A stretch of 64,000 bases of DNA from Volvariella volvacea V23 (taxonomy: Eukaryota; Basidiomycota; Agaricomycetes; Agaricales; Pluteaceae), in NCBI GenBank assembly GCA_000349905.1, contig KB722737.1:829327-893326 (forward strand). The letters run 5' to 3'. This document shows positions 60,696 through 64,000 of the stretch, in pieces (position 1 is the first letter of the stretch; each line of letters starts with the position of its first letter). The position numbers and the translations under genes are program-made. Under the pieces are notes generated by a model, which had not been told where the DNA came from, did no database searches, and saw nothing but the letters and a program-made list of their open reading frames with translations.

Positions 60696-63600
60696 ATGAC
60701 CCCCACAACCCCGACAAAACTCGCAAAACCGTCTGGCATCCCAGGCCCCAAACCCTCCGGGATCCCAGGCGCTCGATCCCGCTCTGCCTCAAACGCCAAC
60801 CAAACCATGCCGAACCCAGATCAAGAATACCTCAACAAGACCTTTCAGGAGGCCATCAGGGCCAATGATCCTGCCCAGCACCGGCTGAGCACCGGGTCGA
60901 CTTCGACCAGTGCTTCGAGCACGGCCGGGTTATCGCCCACTGCGACTTCTTCGGCCGGGTTTGGGTTCGGAGGGGCGAATGGGGGAAGAAGGTCCCTGGG
61001 TGGTGCTGGTGGTGCGAGTGGTATTGCCAGACCTTCGTCTTCTGCTTCGAACGCATCCTCGTCCAATATTGTAACGACGACAACGACGACAACGACAATG
61101 GGTAGCCCGAGAGGTCGAACAAAGACACCCATGTCGACAACTGGGGCGAGAGGGACAAGTCGTCCGCCGAGTCGGTCTTCGGATTTCTTTTCGTCCTCTA
61201 GCGCTGGTGGTGTGAGCATCAATGGCATGGGTGCACATCATAACCACGGAAGCAAATCCCAAGCACAAAAGTCATTTGAGGTCGGAGAGAACGTGAGGAT
61301 CGAATCGCTGGGGTACGAAGGCACTCTGAGATACGTCGGAGACATTGAAGGAAAACCGGGTGTGTGGGCTGGTGTCGAGTTGAGCGGCGGGTTCGCGGGC
61401 AAAGGAAAGAATGATGGGTCTGTCAATGGGTAAGGATTGGTTCTTCTTTCTTTTGGAATGATGTTGCGTTGTTTTTTCTGGGACGTGGTTCCCCCTATCT
61501 GGCTTGTCAGGATTGGGATATCCCCTTCTGTCCTATTCCGTCTTTCCGTCTCCTACCCTTACATTGCATCGCATTGAACAGAATGGAACTGATCATTGTT
61601 TCTACCCTTCATTCCCTCAACTCCACTCTACAGGACACGATACTTTTCATGCCCCGAGAAATGTGGCGTCTTTGTTGCATACTCGAAGCTATCACCACCC
61701 ACTGTGGGCCCGGGCGCTCGCCCAGAGTCTGTAACATCCTCACGACAATCTATGCCGCCTGCTTATCCACCACCCACTATCGCAAACGGGCGCGCCACAC
61801 CCCTAGGAAGCGGTATCAGCGCCGGTGCAGGCCGTACCACACCCGCATCCGCAGCCACCACCACCATCAACGGACGTATCACACCCAGCTCGCGTGCCGC
61901 CATCTCTTCGGCAACCACACGAGCCTCATCAGGCTCGTTCTCCAACGGCCGAATCACACCCGGATCCGCATCTGCAGCCGCAACAGCAGCGGCAGCAAAC
62001 GGCAGAGTCACGCCCGCCAACTCTGCAGGCCGCATCACCCCAGGCGTCACCCCGACATCCCGCACCACCGCCCGCCGGACGTTCACCAACGACTTTATCC
62101 ACTCCAAGCCGTCCAATGTCGCTACAAACGCGGGTGGGGGTTACCTCGACACGTCCATGTCCACACCTGAGCCGGGGCTCATTACTTCGCCGACGTCCGC
62201 GTCCGCGTTCCCGGCGGGCACGACTACGACGCCCAAGTCTGCGCGGGGACTCGGATTTGGGTTAGGGAGCCCTGGGAAGGGCAGGGTGCCTGGTCGACCC
62301 CGGATTCCGAGCTCGATTGCGATGCCCCCGCCCGCCTCGCCCTCGCGCGGGCTCAACAGGTCCATCTCGCTCAACGATTCGGACGAGAGGGAGAGCTTCA
62401 TCCGCAGCGGCGGCGGGGGGACAGGCGAACGAGAGCGGCCCGTCCCCGTGCCGTCCGTGTCGACGCCGACGCGGACACCGTCGCGCTCGCAGCACTTCCA
62501 GCAGGTGCAACAGCAGCTGCAGATGCAGCGCCAGGAGGAGGAGGAGAGCCAGCTCGTGATTGAGGGGCTCAAGTCGCGGATCGAGGCGCTGGAGTACGAC
62601 AATGAGCGGCTGCGGACGATGAACGAGGTGGCGAAGAAGACGGTCGAGGAGGCGAATAGGATGGCGGTGGAGGCGGAGAGGGAGAGGGAGGCGGCTGTGA
62701 AGGCTGCTGCTGAGGCCGAGGCTGCGGCGGTCAATGCTGATGCTGCTAGTAGTGTTGCTGGTGTTAGTGTGAAAATTGAGGGCGAAGAGACTGAGCACGG
62801 AGAAGAAGGTGAAAGTAAAGCGGAGGTAGACGAGGATGCGACGATGGTTAATCCACCTGCCGAAAAAGACGAGGACGGTGGCGCCGCTGCCACTGCTGCT
62901 GCGGAGGTGGTGAAAGAAAAGTTGGTCGCCGTGGAGGGCGAGAGAGATGAAGCGCTAAAGAGGATTTCAAATCTTGAAGAGGAACTGCAGACCGTTCGAC
63001 GCTCCTTGGAGGAGCTGACGACTGCCAAGGAAGGCATAATTCAAGATTTGACTAACCAGTCGTCTGAGCTCAAGGAGCTCAAGGAGCTAGCTGAGCAGAG
63101 GTGTGAATTGCTGCAGACAACGATTGACGAGCAAGAGGAGGAGATCAAGAAGCTGGAGGAGACGTTGAAGGAGAGGGAGGGTAAGGAAAAGGAGGCTGAA
63201 GAGTTGATCAAGAAACAGAACGAAGAAATTTTGAATTTGACGACGTTGGTGGAGCAAGTACAGCAGGAACTTGAACAAGAGAAGGTCGAGTTGGGTGCAC
63301 AGATTGATGAGCTGAGAACAGCTGGTCAGGTATGCGAATTTGCACTTTTGTTTTCTGTTCTCGTTCTGACGATGTGTTTGTATTATAGGAAACTATTGGG
63401 TTGTACGAAGAGCAGCTCCGAGCAGCCCAAACTGCACGATACGAGCTCGAAGCCCAAATATCAACCCTAGAAGCCAACGCCCAACGTCTTCAAACAGCTT
63501 CAGGCGAGCCTCTTGCTTCCGTGCCCGCCGAACCCTCTGCCACCGAAATCGACAACGAAACGCTGCGCGAACAGGTCGCCTACCTCACCAACCGTCTCGC

Positions 63601-64000
63601 CGCCACCGAAGAGCGTCTAGAAGACACGCGCATGGCGACGGAGAACGAGGAGCTGGCGCTGAACGAGCGGATGGTGCAGTTGAAGGAGAAGGAGGAGCAG
63701 TGGAAGTTGGAGATGGCGGAGGAGAGGAGGGAGATTGAGAGGCTAAATAGGGCCGAGGCGAGTGCGAGGAGGAGGGCAGAGGAGGCAGAGGAGGCGTTGA
63801 GAGATGAGAGATTACATTTGGAGACGACGAGGCATGAGGTGGAAGCGTTGAGACAGGAGCTTGCAGTACGTTTGCGACATTGGAATAATGGTTTTTCGGT
63901 TTCTTATGTTTTCAAAATTTTGTTGTTGTGATTCTCTCGCTCTTTTTTTTTTTGGTTTTTTTCTCCCTGGACACTCCTTTCTTTCCCCTCCCACTCTTTT
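60696..64000 (+). CDS. CAP-Gly microtubule-binding coiled-coil protein (3' partial)
   Basis: Probable CLIP-170/Bik1-type plus-end tracking protein. The N-terminus is basic and Ser/Pro-rich with a tandem KPSGIPG motif (SxIP-like). The CAP-Gly domain starts QKSFEVGENVRIESLGYEGT LRYVGDIEGKPGVWAGVELS and, after an intron (GTAAGG donor at AATGG, acceptor CTACAG), ends GTRYFSCPEKCGVFVAYSKL. A region with repeated NGR-x-TP motifs follows (61785-62041). A second basic Ser/Pro linker (RSISLNDSDERESFIRSGGG) precedes long coiled coil from about 62490 (LVIEGLKSRIEALEYDNERL). This is interrupted by an acidic/Ala-rich part and continues through EELQTVRRSLEELTTAKEGI to the window edge. A splice donor (GTACGT after CTTGCA, 63865) shows more exons beyond 64000. 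A single CAP-Gly and no zinc knuckle within the window; dynactin p150 is the main alternative. Confidence 0.85.
61785..62041 (+). repeat. six (N/A)GRxTP protein repeats
   Basis: Within the CAP-Gly gene the translation gives NGRATP, AGRTTP, NGRITP, NGRITP, NGRVTP and AGRITP, spaced about 12-20 residues apart in Ser/Ala/Thr-rich linker. Each contains a Thr-Pro that could be a kinase site. Confidence 0.85.

Overview
The window is 64 kb of fungal nuclear DNA, almost certainly from a mushroom-forming basidiomycete (Agaricomycetes). The evidence is gene density on both strands, many GT-AG introns of about 45-110 nt inside nearly every gene, and families typical of that group: a NACHT-ATPase pseudogene, F-box proteins with an LPNEILSxIF-type motif, a DUF6534-like membrane protein and a LIM/C1/RhoGAP protein. 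Exon structures were deduced by hand from splice signals and reading-frame continuity, so internal exon borders are less certain than gene identities. A run of 100 N (45519-45618) marks an assembly gap.

Layout. 1-6.8 kb: a proline-rich conserved protein with a micro-exon C-terminus (-), a Cys-rich single-pass membrane protein (-), an Smr-domain protein (+) and ornithine decarboxylase antizyme (-), which needs a +1 ribosomal frameshift at UUU_UGA_C. 7.2-15.5 kb: RPS2 (+), a cytochrome P450 (-), the VPS34 PI3-kinase (-) and KTI12 (+). 15.8-17.2 kb: a decayed NACHT pseudogene and non-coding sequence. 17.2-24.2 kb: mitochondrial bL34 (-), alanyl-tRNA synthetase (+) with a probable mitochondrial presequence start, RPS18 (+) and PAM16 (-). 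24.6-39.3 kb: RNA polymerase I subunit RPA43 (+), a BTB protein (+), a Na+/H+ antiporter (-), a membrane-anchored arylesterase-like beta-propeller (-) and the LIM-LIM-C1-RhoGAP protein (+). 40-46.3 kb: a more loosely packed accessory segment with a tandem F-box pair (one frameshifted, one a clear pseudogene) and the gapped DUF6534-like gene. 47.8-64 kb: an ELL-like transcription elongation factor with very large Arg-Glu/Arg-Asp tracts (-), a fungal TRP/FLC channel (-), the OSCP subunit ATP5 (+), isoprenylcysteine methyltransferase (+) and a CAP-Gly coiled-coil protein (+) running off the end.

How genes relate. Most are housekeeping functions: translation (RPS2, RPS18, ALA1, bL34m, KTI12), transcription (RPA43, ELL-like), mitochondria (PAM16, OSCP, bL34m), membrane traffic and polarity (VPS34, RhoGAP, ICMT, CAP-Gly) and polyamine control (antizyme). 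Several lie head to head with short shared promoters: antizyme/RPS2, VPS34/KTI12, bL34m/ALA1, PAM16/RPA43 and arylesterase-like/RhoGAP. No prokaryotic-type operon, CRISPR array, intact transposon or rRNA gene was seen. The most notable biology is the antizyme recoding site, whose layout (66-codon zero frame, PRW motif before the stop) closely parallels animal and yeast antizymes.
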